DNA of 64,000 nt, taken from contig CACKJM010000004.1 in the NCBI GenBank assembly GCA_902600475.1, positions 40,339 to 104,338 of the forward strand. Direction: 5' to 3'. The notes under the pieces were generated by a model, which was not told the origin of the DNA, searched no databases, and saw nothing but the letters and a program-made list of their open reading frames with translations. Below, piece after piece: positions 35,684 through 44,097 of this stretch. Position 1 is the stretch's first letter, and the number at the start of each line of letters is the position of its first letter. A program made the translations under genes and the position numbers. This DNA is from an uncultured Prochlorococcus sp. (GTDB lineage Bacteria > Cyanobacteriota > Cyanobacteriia > PCC-6307 > Cyanobiaceae).

Positions 35684-36676
35684 ATGCTTTTAACAATATC
35701 AATACCCACCCATAATTCTACTAATTATCTTGATGAGGCTCTACAGTCAATTATTAAAGAACCTGGCTTGGGTCTTCTTTATGAAATTACCTTATCTGAT
35801 AACAGTCTAACTTCAGATACTGAGAATTTATATAGAGATAAATACATAAACCATAAAGGAATAAATTATCATAGAGCTATAGAATATGGCTGCTTAGACT
35901 CGAATATTAATAATGCTGTTGAGTTAGCCAAAGGTGAATATGTTTGGATTTTTGGGGATGATGACCTAATTGTTCCAGGATCATTGAAAGAAATACTATC
36001 ATTTGTCAATAAATACCAACCAGGTATATTAGTTGTAAATAGTCAATCGTTTAATCAAGAAGGTTTAATAGAAAAGTCAAGAGTCCCTTTAAAAACAAAT
36101 TTATTTTATTCTGAAAAACAAAATAATAAATTTATGGCTGAGTTGGGCTCATACCTAACATATATAGGAGCGATTGTTGTAAATAAAGAACTTTGGGTTA
36201 GAAATTTTGATAAGAAAAAAATTGGAAGTTATTTTGCACATTTAAATGCAATTTTCAAGATTAAAAGTAATAGAACTGCAATTTTTTTATCTAGAGAATG
36301 TATAAAAATGCGAGTAGGATATCAAACTTGGACAAATAAATCTTTTGAAATTTGGAATATAAATTTCGCGGAAATTATTTGGAGTCTTAAAAACTATAAT
36401 GAATTTTCAAAGAATAAGGTAATCATAAGATATCCATTTCATTCGCCAAAAAGTCTTTTATCTAGTCGTGCATATGGGAGAATAACTTTTAATGTATGGA
36501 AAAGAACCATATTTAAATCAAAAAAAATATCTATCTTCTTCAAACTATTTATTTTAGTTATTTCTCTTATACCGAGAATATTATTTAAATTAGGTTATAA
36601 AATTTTTATTTTAAATAATAGGAAAAATCACACATTACATTTCAGTCCAAAATTAGCCTTGGCTCAATTAAATTAA
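35684..36676 (+). CDS. Family 2 glycosyltransferase (RfbV-like)
   Basis: The 330-residue GT2 protein starts with TISIPTHNSTNYLDEAL and has DNSLTSDT, the DxD-like FGDDDLIVPGSL and an IGAIVVNKELW segment. The C-terminal region contains a hydrophobic stretch (IFFKLFILVISLIPRILF) that would hold it at the membrane. The overall layout resembles abequosyltransferases (RfbV), which fits a CDP-dideoxysugar pathway, but the sugar cannot be read from sequence. It stands alone on the plus strand with a hairpin after it. Confidence 0.75.
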   Translation: MLLTISIPTHNSTNYLDEALQSIIKEPGLGLLYEITLSDNSLTSDTENLYRDKYINHKGINYHRAIEYGCLDSNINNAVELAKGEYVWIFGDDDLIVPGSLKEILSFVNKYQPGILVVNSQSFNQEGLIEKSRVPLKTNLFYSEKQNNKFMAELGSYLTYIGAIVVNKELWVRNFDKKKIGSYFAHLNAIFKIKSNRTAIFLSRECIKMRVGYQTWTNKSFEIWNINFAEIIWSLKNYNEFSKNKVIIRYPFHSPKSLLSSRAYGRITFNVWKRTIFKSKKISIFFKLFILVISLIPRILFKLGYKIFILNNRKNHTLHFSPKLALAQLN

Positions 36677-36736
36677 AATATTAATAGTTAAGAATCTCCG
36701 AAACTTTAAAACTACTTTCAAATTTATTTCAGAAAT

Positions 36737-36762
36737 AAAATAGCTTTATAATTCGCTATTTT
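36737..36762 (+). terminator. Possible terminator hairpin after the GT2 gene
   Basis: AAAATAGC (36737-36744) and GCTATTTT (36755-36762) form an 8-bp stem with a ten-base loop and a T-containing tail. It lies between two plus-strand units. The stem is A/T-rich, so it is a weak candidate. Confidence 0.35.
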
Positions 36763-36865
36763 AAATTTTATCTTAATTTCGATAGATTTTAATTATAAAA
36801 ATAGACAATTACTTATTATGTTGTGGAAATGAATTGAGTTTTCATTACTTACACACAAAATTTAT

Positions 36866-37486
36866 ATGGAAGTTGCAATTATCTCATACGGAACTGGAAA
36901 TATTGCTTCTTTAAGAGCAGCTGTTACATCACTGGGAGCATCTGCATATTTAGCTACAACAATATCAGATCTAAAAAAAGCAGATACAATAATATTTCCA
37001 GGAGTGGGCCATTTCAATAATGCTTCTAAGAACTTAGAAGATTCTGGAATGAAAAAATTTTTAATAGGTCTGATTAAAGAAGGTATACCAACTTTAGGGA
37101 TATGTTTAGGGTTCCAATTGTTGACAATATCTAGTGAAGAATCAACAAATTATCCTGGTCTTGGTTTATTACCTTTTAAAACTGTAAAAATAAAAGTAGA
37201 GAATAATCTTCTTAACAAAGTTCCACATATTGGTTGGAATACTATTGATTCAATTAATAAGAAATCAAAATTATTGAAAAACATTGAATTAGATCGACAA
37301 ATATTTTACTATTCAAATGCTTTTGGAATTTTAAAAAGAGATTCATTTAAACATCCTCACGCAACTTATTTTCATGAAAAAGAAATGATCGCACTTATAG
37401 AATATAAAAATATTTATGGAGTTCAATTTCATCCTGAAAAAAGTAGATCACAGGGATTAACATTATTGAAAAATTTCCTTTTTTAA
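36866..37486 (+). CDS. hisH: HisH-type glutamine amidotransferase (sugar amidation)
   Basis: HisH releases ammonia from glutamine and passes it to HisF. The 206-residue protein has Cys80 as nucleophile in TLGICLGFQLL and the catalytic His-Glu in GVQFHPEKSRS. Its N terminus (ISYGTGNIASLRAAV) is typical of the family. It is eight bases before the HisF-like gene and next to a WbpG-like gene, the set that supplies ammonia for an acetamidino sugar in O-antigen pathways (HisH2/HisF2/WbpG). A second, histidine-synthesis HisH is expected elsewhere in the genome. Confidence 0.88.
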   Translation: MEVAIISYGTGNIASLRAAVTSLGASAYLATTISDLKKADTIIFPGVGHFNNASKNLEDSGMKKFLIGLIKEGIPTLGICLGFQLLTISSEESTNYPGLGLLPFKTVKIKVENNLLNKVPHIGWNTIDSINKKSKLLKNIELDRQIFYYSNAFGILKRDSFKHPHATYFHEKEMIALIEYKNIYGVQFHPEKSRSQGLTLLKNFLF

Positions 37487-37493
37487 CTACTAT

Positions 37494-38288
37494 ATGCTAA
37501 AACCTAGATTAATTACTGCATTTCTGGTCGACTCTTCTCAACATCTTGTTAAAACAGTTAATTTTAGTGAAAGAAATTATTTAGGAGATCCTCTTAATGC
37601 AGCCTATATTTTTAGTGGTTTTGAAGTAGATGAATTACTTGTCCTTGATATTGATGCTAGTTTAGAGGATAGGACTATATCTTATGATTTTGTTAAAGCT
37701 CTGGCTTCATTTACCAAAGTACCATTGACAGTTGGTGGTGGAATATCAGACTTGTCCCAGATACAAAATTTACTTTCTTTGGGAGTTGAAAAAATTATAC
37801 TTAGTTCTAAAATTGAAAATAATTTTAGCTTTTTAGAGAAGGCTGTAAATAAATTTGGTTCCTCCTCCATATCGGTAGTAATAAATATTAAGCATGATTT
37901 AAAAAAAAATGCTCAGGTTGCTTATCTTGGTAGATCAGAGGCGAGTTCTAGTTATTGTATAGAATCTTTATCAATGGCAATTCAAAATTCAGGAGCAGGA
38001 GAATTGATAATAAATAATATAGATCGTGAAGGAACAAAAAAAGGATTTGATATTTCTCTAATGAAAAGATTAAATGAAAAATTAAGTATACCCTTGGTGG
38101 CTTTAGGAGGTGCAGGCAATATTAAACATATTGAAGATTTACTTACTGCTACTCCAATTAATGGTATTGCTTGTGGGACATTGTTTGTATACGGTAATGA
38201 ATCAAAGGATGTACTTATGAATTATGAATCAACATCTGTATGGTTGAAAAATAATTTTAAATCTTTGATTAAAAAGTTTATAAAATGA
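37494..38288 (+). CDS. hisF: HisF-like ammonia-channel partner for sugar amidation
   Basis: The 264-residue protein is a TIM barrel of the HisF family (GGGISDLSQIQNLL, AGELIINNIDREGTKKGFD, VALGGAGNIKHI). In canonical HisF, Asp11 and Asp130 are catalytic. Here the first is in FLVDSSQ, where valine 12 occupies that place, and the second is asparagine 131 (VVINIKH). The NIDREGT motif with the third Asp is kept. This argues that it no longer makes imidazole glycerol phosphate but channels ammonia from HisH to WbpG. It overlaps the WbpG-like gene by four bases. Confidence 0.85.
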   Translation: MLKPRLITAFLVDSSQHLVKTVNFSERNYLGDPLNAAYIFSGFEVDELLVLDIDASLEDRTISYDFVKALASFTKVPLTVGGGISDLSQIQNLLSLGVEKIILSSKIENNFSFLEKAVNKFGSSSISVVINIKHDLKKNAQVAYLGRSEASSSYCIESLSMAIQNSGAGELIINNIDREGTKKGFDISLMKRLNEKLSIPLVALGGAGNIKHIEDLLTATPINGIACGTLFVYGNESKDVLMNYESTSVWLKNNFKSLIKKFIK

Positions 38289-39460
38289 AGAGTTCCAAAA
38301 AAATAAAAAGCAATTTTCACGAAAAAAAGTATCAAATATGTAAAAGATGTGTCATGGATACTTCAGATAAATTTATACAATTTGATTCAAATGGTATTTG
38401 TAATCACTGTAGGGATTATCTAAACAAAAGATTAAATGTTACGGCCTATAAAAACCAAGATAAAAATGCTTTAGAAGATCTTTTTAAAAGAGTAAGAATG
38501 TTAAGGTCTCCAAATTCTAAATATGATGCAGCTATTGGAATAAGTGGAGGAACTGACAGCTCTATGGTTGCCTATCTCGCTTCCAAAGCAGGTTTAAAAG
38601 TACTTGCCATTCATATGGATAATTGCTGGGATTCACCTATTGCAGCAAAAAATATTAAAAATTTAATCGCCTTACCTGGCATTGATTATTATTGTAAACC
38701 TTTAATTTGGAATAAATTTAAGAAAATTCAAAGAGCATTTCTTGAATCAGGTCTGCCAGATATTGATTTGCCTACTGACACCGCGATTATCTCAACTGTT
38801 TACAGAGTTGCTAGTTTGTTTAAAATTAAGGTTCTTCTTAGTGGCGGTAATATTAGTAACGAGGGGATCTTACCCGCTTCTTGGATGTATAACCCAAAGG
38901 ATAGTTTATTTGTAAATTCAGTATTAAAAAAAGGTGGTTTAAACCCTAAAATCATGTCGGATATTAAATATGGACTGAAATTAGATATCAAGTATAGATT
39001 TTTTGATAATATAAAAACTTTTTATCCATTGAATAAGTTCAAATATGACAAATACAATGCTAGAAAAATATTAGAAAAAGAAATTAATTGGGAAAGCCCT
39101 ATTAGAAAGCATGCGGAATCCATATATACAGAATTTAATCAATTTATTTATATGCCAATAAAGCATAATGCTGACTATAGGAGAGCTCATTTATCGCAAG
39201 ATATAATTTTAGAAAGAATTACTAGAAAAGAAGCTCTTAATATCTTGAAAAATTCTGCATATTCTCAAATTGATACTGATTATATTATTTCATTTGTTGC
39301 GCAAAAACTAGGTTATTCTGTTGAGGAATTAAAAACTCTTATTAACAATCCTCCTCTTTGGTATGTCGATTTTCCAAATAGAGAAAAATTGTTAAATAAT
39401 ATTTATAACGTTTTTCGTTTATTAACTAATAGAAAATTATCATCTACATGGTGGGGATAA
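38285..39460 (+). CDS. N-acetyl sugar amidotransferase (WbpG/PseA-like)
   Basis: This enzyme uses ammonia from HisH/HisF and ATP to turn an acetamido group on a sugar nucleotide into an acetamidino group. The 391-residue protein has an N-terminal zinc-binding pair, CKRCVMD and CNHCRDY, and the ATP-pyrophosphatase loop GISGGTDSSMVAYL at about 83-96. It then has AIHMDNCWDSP and the segment LSGGNISNEGI. It overlaps the HisF-like gene by four bases, so the three genes form one operon. Legionaminic/pseudaminic acid genes such as neuB are not in this window. Confidence 0.85.
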   Translation: MKSSKKIKSNFHEKKYQICKRCVMDTSDKFIQFDSNGICNHCRDYLNKRLNVTAYKNQDKNALEDLFKRVRMLRSPNSKYDAAIGISGGTDSSMVAYLASKAGLKVLAIHMDNCWDSPIAAKNIKNLIALPGIDYYCKPLIWNKFKKIQRAFLESGLPDIDLPTDTAIISTVYRVASLFKIKVLLSGGNISNEGILPASWMYNPKDSLFVNSVLKKGGLNPKIMSDIKYGLKLDIKYRFFDNIKTFYPLNKFKYDKYNARKILEKEINWESPIRKHAESIYTEFNQFIYMPIKHNADYRRAHLSQDIILERITRKEALNILKNSAYSQIDTDYIISFVAQKLGYSVEELKTLINNPPLWYVDFPNREKLLNNIYNVFRLLTNRKLSSTWWG

Positions 39461-39499
39461 TTATATTTATAAAAAGAATTATTTAATTTATTTTTTAAT

Positions 39500-39685
39500 T
39501 TATTTTTTAATTGCTCTTACCACGATTGAAGAACAGCCATCAAAACTAACCTTACCTGCAAACTTAATTTGGCATCTTTCTTCCTTAAACATTTTTATTA
39601 CATTTTTTAATTTTTGAGGGTTATCATATTCTGGAGAAAAAACATCGAAAGTATCTAAAACATCCCTTCTTTTCCGTTCAAATTT
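39500..39685 (-). pseudogene. C-terminal remnant of a SAM methyltransferase
   Basis: A minus-strand frame reads KFERKRRDVLDTFDVFSPEY, then DNPQKLKNVIKMF and ends VVRAIKK-stop. This is the tail of a class I methyltransferase of the sort found in sugar clusters (DTFD-SPxYDNPQ). No methyltransferase core precedes it; upstream the frame runs into the 3' end of the ABC transporter gene. The gene seems to have been cut off when the transporter was joined here. It occupies most of the 227-base gap 39461-39687. Confidence 0.65.
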
Positions 39686-39687
39686 AC

Positions 39688-41478
39688 TTAAGCTTTTCTT
39701 AAAAGTATCCCATCATTAAGTTCAAAAATCTTATTGCAGTATTTAAGAGTATTTAGCCTATGTGCAATAACTAATATGGTAATTTGAGGATCAAAATCTT
39801 TTATACTTTCCATTATTAACTCTTCAGTAGAATTGTCTAGAGCGCTTGTGGCCTCATCAAGAAGTATAAATTTCGACTCTTTATATAAAGCTCTAGCTAT
39901 CCCTATTCTTTGCTTTTGACCTCCACTCAATCGGATACCTCTTTCACCTACAAGAGTATTCAAAGAAAATTTACCTTTATTTATATCATTATTTAGTTGC
40001 GAAATCTTTGAAACTTCCTGAATTTTCTCATAATTTATATCGTCGATATTTTTACCTAAAGCAATATTTTCTGCAATTGTGCAATCAGATAAGAATATAT
40101 TTTGGGGAACATAAATAATACTTTTTTGCCAAGATTGTATTAAATTTGACTCCATATTCTCTAGGCTATATAGATTTGAGTTATTAATTAATATCTCTCC
40201 GCAGGTCGGTTTTAACAAGCCATTTACTATATTTATAATTGTACTTTTACCACAACCTGTTTTTCCAATAATACCTATTTTATCACCTTTTAAAATTTCT
40301 AAATTTAAGTTTCCTAATACTAGAGGAGAGTTAACACTATATCTGAATTTAATATCTTTTAGTTCTAATTTATAAAATTTTAATTTTGAAGCATTGGATA
40401 CTTGATTTCTATTTAAATCAAATTCCTCTGAATCCTGTAGGATTTTCAATAAATTTATTAATTTTGATTTTGCAAGTCTGGGCAGTGCAATTCCTTCAAA
40501 AATTCTTTGGGAGTAAGGAAGCAATTTAATTACGCAGTAAGCAATTAAACCTAATGTAGGAACTGCAGTTTGTAAATCAGATGTGTTTACTAAATAAAAT
40601 CCAATAATTGCTATTGATATGATTCCTAAAGGTTCAATAATTAATTTTGGCATAAAACTAATTACTGTTCCTTTTGCAATATTTTTTCTGTGAGAAATAT
40701 CTCTTTTCGAGTACTTTTTGAAGTAGTAATTTTGATTATTTGATAAAATAATTTCGCTTATAGAACCAAGAGTTTCTTGTACTAATTTTGTAATATACTG
40801 ACTATTAGAAACATTTTTTTTGCTGAGAATAGAAAGTTTTTTAGATGTATATTTTGTTGCTAGAAAGTAAAATGAACCAATAAATATTAAACTAAAGCTT
40901 GTAAGAGATAAATTAATATATAACAATAAAGTTATTATAAATAAATTTAATGTTATCCCTGAAATTAGTTGTGAAATTGGGATAAAAACAAAATATATTA
41001 TATCGTCAATATCTTTAACTATAGTTGTTAAAAGTGAATTGCTGTTATTCAATAAATGATATGCATAAGATCGATTAATTGTTTTTTTATAAGCTTTTGA
41101 ACCAAGTTCTGAAACCGCCGCTGCAGCTATTCTGTAAGAGTAAAAAGAAAAAAATATTTTTATGATCGCTGCAATAATAACAGAACTCAAAAATAATATA
41201 GTTAAAAAAACTAATAGTTGATCATTAGTCCTAATATTTAATATTTCTATTATTTTTTTAAAGAATGGATATTTTTTTATCGAGGTTGGATCTACTAAAA
41301 ATGATAAAAATGGAAAAATTGCAGACAGAGAAACTAACTCTGTAAAGGAATTGATTATTGTTAATATAAATAAATAGTTTAATTGTCTCTTTCTAATTGG
41401 ACTTAAATATCCCCAAGTAATCTTTAATACACTAAAAATATTTTCTTTCTCAAAGATATTATTCATTTCCAAAGCCAC
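39688..41478 (-). CDS. ABC-type exporter, fused membrane and ATPase domains
   Basis: The 596-residue protein has six membrane helices in the first 330 residues and an ATPase domain with Walker A at 405-412 (GKTGCGKS), signature LSGGQKQRIGIARAL, Walker B FILLDEATSALD and the H-loop VIAHRLNTL. This is the MsbA/PglK layout; PglK-type flippases move lipid-linked oligosaccharides, so it may be the flippase for the glycan made here. No Wzx-type flippase is obvious in the window. The start is GTG at 41478, with ATG 41466 also possible. Confidence 0.85.
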   Translation of the reverse strand: MALEMNNIFEKENIFSVLKITWGYLSPIRKRQLNYLFILTIINSFTELVSLSAIFPFLSFLVDPTSIKKYPFFKKIIEILNIRTNDQLLVFLTILFLSSVIIAAIIKIFFSFYSYRIAAAAVSELGSKAYKKTINRSYAYHLLNNSNSLLTTIVKDIDDIIYFVFIPISQLISGITLNLFIITLLLYINLSLTSFSLIFIGSFYFLATKYTSKKLSILSKKNVSNSQYITKLVQETLGSISEIILSNNQNYYFKKYSKRDISHRKNIAKGTVISFMPKLIIEPLGIISIAIIGFYLVNTSDLQTAVPTLGLIAYCVIKLLPYSQRIFEGIALPRLAKSKLINLLKILQDSEEFDLNRNQVSNASKLKFYKLELKDIKFRYSVNSPLVLGNLNLEILKGDKIGIIGKTGCGKSTIINIVNGLLKPTCGEILINNSNLYSLENMESNLIQSWQKSIIYVPQNIFLSDCTIAENIALGKNIDDINYEKIQEVSKISQLNNDINKGKFSLNTLVGERGIRLSGGQKQRIGIARALYKESKFILLDEATSALDNSTEELIMESIKDFDPQITILVIAHRLNTLKYCNKIFELNDGILLRKA

Positions 41479-41661
41479 ACCAGTATTTCAATACATTATA
41501 TCTTTCAATCGGAAGGTTTTTAATGCGATCTTATATTAGATTTTTATTTTTAGTAAAGATTAAATATTTATTTGTAAAAAATAAAATAAAGGAATAAATA
41601 TTATTTGTTTATTAATAAAATGCTATTCTTACAATATTTGAATCATCTTTATAGAAAAACA

Positions 41662-41709
41662 TCATTATGATAACTTATGATTTAAAGAGATTTTTAAAAA
41701 TCATAATGA
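41662..41709. repeat. Inverted repeat upstream of the 41743 gene
   Basis: TCATTATGAT (41662-41671) and ATCATAATGA (41700-41709) are perfect 10-base inverted repeats with 28 bases between them, in the 264-base gap 41479-41742, 33 bases before the next ATG. They could form a stem in the leader or bind a regulator. Some chance is expected in such AT-rich DNA. Confidence 0.45.
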
Positions 41710-41742
41710 ATATCTCTATTAATGTAAATTAATAAAAACTTT

Positions 41743-42882
41743 ATGACTTTATTTAATAAATTCAAGAAGGGATTAATACTTGCAAGAAAAAAATTAACTT
41801 TAAAAAATATTATAGTAAAATTTATTCTTTTTATTATAGAAACTCTTTACAGATCAAGAATAAAAATAGTCTTTTCTCCTCTTTTAAAAAGAAAAAATAT
41901 TTTTACTCCTAGAAAATATAAAAATCCAATTTTTTTATATGATTTAAGATGCAGCTCATTAACTTTTGATTTCGCAGATTATTTGTTTCTTACAAATTTG
42001 TGGCTGGAAAAATTTGGGTATCATAATTGCGATTGTATTATATTTGGGAGCATTGATGATCTTCCTCTAATGAGTTTTAGATCTTATGATTTAGTAATTA
42101 AAAAAAATGAACTTTGGGAAAGAGTAAAAAATGTTTTAATACCAATGGCAGAATGTGCAAATTTTATTAACTCTATAAAATTAATATCTGAAAGAGATTC
42201 TTTAAATAATATTTTGAAAGAGAGTTTTTTAGTTTTTCCTCCTCATTATATAAAATTAGAATCCCATAATATTTATTTGGAAGGAGTTCCTGAAGAAAGA
42301 TTGAAAATATTAACAAATAATAAACAGGATTTATCTAATCTAATCAAATTTTTAAAACCAGATTCAAAAGATATTAAATTTGTTAAGGAAAAACTTAGAA
42401 TAACTAAAGTAGATAAAATTGTAACTTTTACAGTAAGAGATTATAAATTCGAGGAGGTTCGCAATACAAATTATTTTTTTTTAAAAGATTTAAGTAAATT
42501 TTTTGAGTATAAAGGCTATAGATTTATTGTGATACCTGATCATAAGAATCAATTCCCGAATATAAATGAAGAAACATACATTGATGCAACAATTGATTTG
42601 AGAAAAAGAATTGCTCTATATGCTATCTCAAATATTAATATAGGAACTGCTGGCGGCCCATCTTGGATGGCAAGATATATACCAAATACAAATATGTTTA
42701 TTACAAATATTTTGAAAGATGGTAATCATATTGGTTCATTAAAGGATTTAAGAAAAGTTTATGGAAGAGGATTAAAGTGGGGTAAACAACCCTTTTTAGA
42801 TACTGATATGCATATAATATTTGGTCCGGAAGATGATATATCTAAATTAACTTCATATGAGAGAATTCAAGAGCATTTTTAA
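41743..42882 (+). CDS. Unrecognised protein, possibly a glycosyltransferase
   Basis: The 379-residue protein does not match a family I can name. The first 60 residues are basic with a hydrophobic stretch (IIVKFILFIIETLY), which suggests membrane association. The middle is mixed (DYLFLTNLWLEKFGYHNC). The last third looks like the C-terminal half of a GT-B glycosyltransferase: VTFTVRDYKFEE and GYRFIVIPDHK, then INIGTAGGPSWMARYIPNT, where a glycine-rich loop could hold a nucleotide sugar. It is alone on the plus strand, divergent from the exporter. It may add a sugar to the exported glycan. Confidence 0.5.
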   Translation: MTLFNKFKKGLILARKKLTLKNIIVKFILFIIETLYRSRIKIVFSPLLKRKNIFTPRKYKNPIFLYDLRCSSLTFDFADYLFLTNLWLEKFGYHNCDCIIFGSIDDLPLMSFRSYDLVIKKNELWERVKNVLIPMAECANFINSIKLISERDSLNNILKESFLVFPPHYIKLESHNIYLEGVPEERLKILTNNKQDLSNLIKFLKPDSKDIKFVKEKLRITKVDKIVTFTVRDYKFEEVRNTNYFFLKDLSKFFEYKGYRFIVIPDHKNQFPNINEETYIDATIDLRKRIALYAISNINIGTAGGPSWMARYIPNTNMFITNILKDGNHIGSLKDLRKVYGRGLKWGKQPFLDTDMHIIFGPEDDISKLTSYERIQEHF

Positions 42883-42995
42883 CTAAGAAAGTTTATTGAA
42901 AATGAAGGAGAATTAAATTTGTTACGCATAAACAAAATAAAAAAATGGATATACAGATAGATAAGGAAATCGATCAAATCTTTAGCAATTCCGCT

Positions 42996-43007
42996 GGGTT
43001 TAAACCC
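42996..43007. repeat. GC-capped palindrome GGGTTTAAACCC
   Basis: A perfect 12-base palindrome lies in the 183-base gap 42883-43065 between two converging genes. It may act as a weak bidirectional terminator or a protein site; it is not a complete T arm of a tRNA. Confidence 0.35.
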
Positions 43008-43065
43008 CTGATTCTATATATTTAAATTCATCAGATTTATGAATATTTAAAAGATTAAAAATAAT

Positions 43066-44010
43066 TTATAAACCTATCCTATTCTTTTTCATCCATTTTA
43101 CAGTGTAAGACTCATCAGATCCTTTTACTTTCCCGGCATTATATGCCTCTATTACATCATTTATAGCATCTTCAACTGAATATCTTGGAGTGAAACCAGT
43201 ATTCAATAATTTAGAAGAATCTTGTCTATAAGATCTAGGATCATTAGATTCTGTTATAACAATTTCTGAATTAATTTTTTTTGTAACCATATTTGCAATA
43301 TCCAATATGCTTATATTTTCAAACCCAGCATTGAAACAACCACTTTTTATATCCTTCATATTTAAAAAATGTCTATAGACATCAACCATATCTTTTATAT
43401 GTATATTTGGTCTTGTTTGGTTCCCCCCAAAAACAGTAATCTTTTTATTTTTTAAAGCTTGGAACGTAAGCATATTTACGCTTACGTCTAATCTCATCCT
43501 TGGGGAATAACCGCAAACTGTTGCTGGTCTTATACATATAACATCTATTTCATCCTTGTAAGATAAAAAAACTCTTTCAGCTACCATTTTTGTTTTGTTA
43601 TAAGTTGAAATTGGCAATAATGATAAATCTTCAGTTACTTTTAATTCTTCTTTAATTCCATAAACACTTCCCGAACTTGCATAAATTATTTTTTGCACTC
43701 CATTCTTTATTGCTTTATCACATATTTGTTGGGAGGCTAGTACATTAACTTCCCAACTTAAGAATTGATTTAATTCAACGGCGGGATCATTTGCAATATT
43801 AGCTAAATGAATTATTGCATCAATTCCCTTCATAGGGATATTATCTATATCTCTAATATCACATTCGATTTTATTTAGGTTACTATGTTCCTCTAAATGA
43901 TCTCCAAACCAGTTTGTGTCTAAGCTAGTAATATTATGACCATCTTTTAATAATTTTGGAATGAGAACTGATCCCTTGAATCCAGACCCACCAGTTACAA
44001 GAATATTCAT
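43066..44010 (-). CDS. NAD-dependent sugar epimerase/dehydratase (extended SDR)
   Basis: The 314-residue protein has ILVTGGSGFKGSVLIPKLL, the Ser region KIIYASSGSVYG and the YxxxK of STYNKTKMVAERV. It also has RPATVCGYSPRMRLDV, a pattern seen in UDP-glucose 4-epimerase-like proteins and in heptose-modifying SDRs. Its place next to the heptose genes hldE and gmhA suggests it acts on a heptose nucleotide, for example as an epimerase/reductase, but that is inference. An 87-base gap separates it from the hldE-like gene upstream, so it may be part of that operon. Confidence 0.72.
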   Translation of the reverse strand: MNILVTGGSGFKGSVLIPKLLKDGHNITSLDTNWFGDHLEEHSNLNKIECDIRDIDNIPMKGIDAIIHLANIANDPAVELNQFLSWEVNVLASQQICDKAIKNGVQKIIYASSGSVYGIKEELKVTEDLSLLPISTYNKTKMVAERVFLSYKDEIDVICIRPATVCGYSPRMRLDVSVNMLTFQALKNKKITVFGGNQTRPNIHIKDMVDVYRHFLNMKDIKSGCFNAGFENISILDIANMVTKKINSEIVITESNDPRSYRQDSSKLLNTGFTPRYSVEDAINDVIEAYNAGKVKGSDESYTVKWMKKNRIGL

Positions 44011-44097
44011 TTAAATTTGTTTCCTAACAATAAATATTAATCCAAGAAGATTTAACTTTTTAAAGTTTTTTTTTTAACTTAATTTTTTGAAAATTTT

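Noticed and set aside
41523..41597. 24-codon frame (MRSYIRFLFLVK...) upstream of the 41743 gene
   Set aside because: Too short and AT-rich; no ribosome-binding site or family signal.
42996..43007. tRNA T-arm remnant
   Set aside because: The 12-base palindrome lacks the TTCRA loop and no neighbouring arms pair, so it is not a tRNA piece.
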